Shown piece after piece: positions 5,383-6,486 of a DNA stretch of 6,486 bases (within the stretch, counting starts at the first letter, position 1; the number at the start of each line of letters is the position of its first letter). Position numbers and translations under genes: made by a program. Source of the stretch: an uncultured Solirubrobacteraceae bacterium (GTDB lineage Bacteria > Actinomycetota > Thermoleophilia > Solirubrobacterales > Solirubrobacteraceae); NCBI GenBank assembly GCA_955652345.1, contig CATPBV010000342.1:1-6486 (forward strand), given 5' to 3'. The notes below the pieces were generated by a model. The model was not told the origin of the DNA, did not search any database, and saw only the letters and a list, made by a program, of their open reading frames with translations.

Positions 5383-5429
5383 TCCTGCGGCTGGTGACAC
5401 TCGACGAGTTAGGCTCCGCGTCCCACCAG

Positions 5430-6486
<1,057 letters not shown>

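Noticed and set aside
4441..5400. Minus-strand frame of 319 codons opposite ppk2
   Set aside because: The opposite strand encodes PPK2 with Walker A, Walker B and lid motifs and a good ribosome binding site.

Overview
The window is high-GC DNA with tightly packed genes, frequent GTG and TTG start codons and strong G/C preference at third codon positions. This fits a high-GC actinobacterium. The small ribbon-helix-helix protein and the general gene style remind me of deep-branching Actinobacteria such as Thermoleophilia, but no marker in the window proves the lineage.

The left half (1-3242) encodes what looks like a complete PEP-dependent dihydroxyacetone (DHA) kinase phosphorelay, with its parts on both strands. 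On the plus strand lie the 3' end of dhaK (DHA-binding subunit), dhaL (ADP-carrying subunit) and a full-length Enzyme I of the PTS (ptsI), spaced by 4-6 bases. On the minus strand lie dhaM (EIIA-mannose-type phosphocarrier) and an HPr gene (ptsH), overlapping by 17 bases. The ptsI and ptsH genes converge and overlap tail to tail by 20 bases, with a hairpin-forming inverted repeat at the overlap. In E. coli, EIIA-, HPr- and EI-like domains are joined in one DhaM polypeptide; here they are three separate proteins in one locus. The expected flow is PEP to EI (His203) to HPr (His23) to DhaM (His9) to ADP on DhaL to DHA on DhaK.

The centre (3243-4143) holds a short divergent promoter region and an IclR-family regulator reading away from dhaM. 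A promoter-like pair for dhaM and two overlapping palindromes that share a half-site lie between and over the starts of the two genes. IclR is the likely regulator of the DHA genes; the Streptomyces glycerol regulator GylR belongs to the same family.

Right of the iclR stop (4141-4546) is a striking palindrome with two perfect 12-base arms, then an open frame encoding a small ribbon-helix-helix protein. Its coding-like sequence extends far upstream of the first ATG, with no ATG, GTG or TTG to start it.

The right end (4612-6486) holds a single-domain polyphosphate kinase 2 of the polyphosphate:AMP phosphotransferase type and the N-terminal 352 codons of pyruvate phosphate dikinase (PPDK), probably one operon. 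PPDK makes PEP plus AMP, PPK2 can return AMP to ADP using polyphosphate, and the DHA relay consumes PEP. A metabolic link across the window is therefore plausible, but it is inference.
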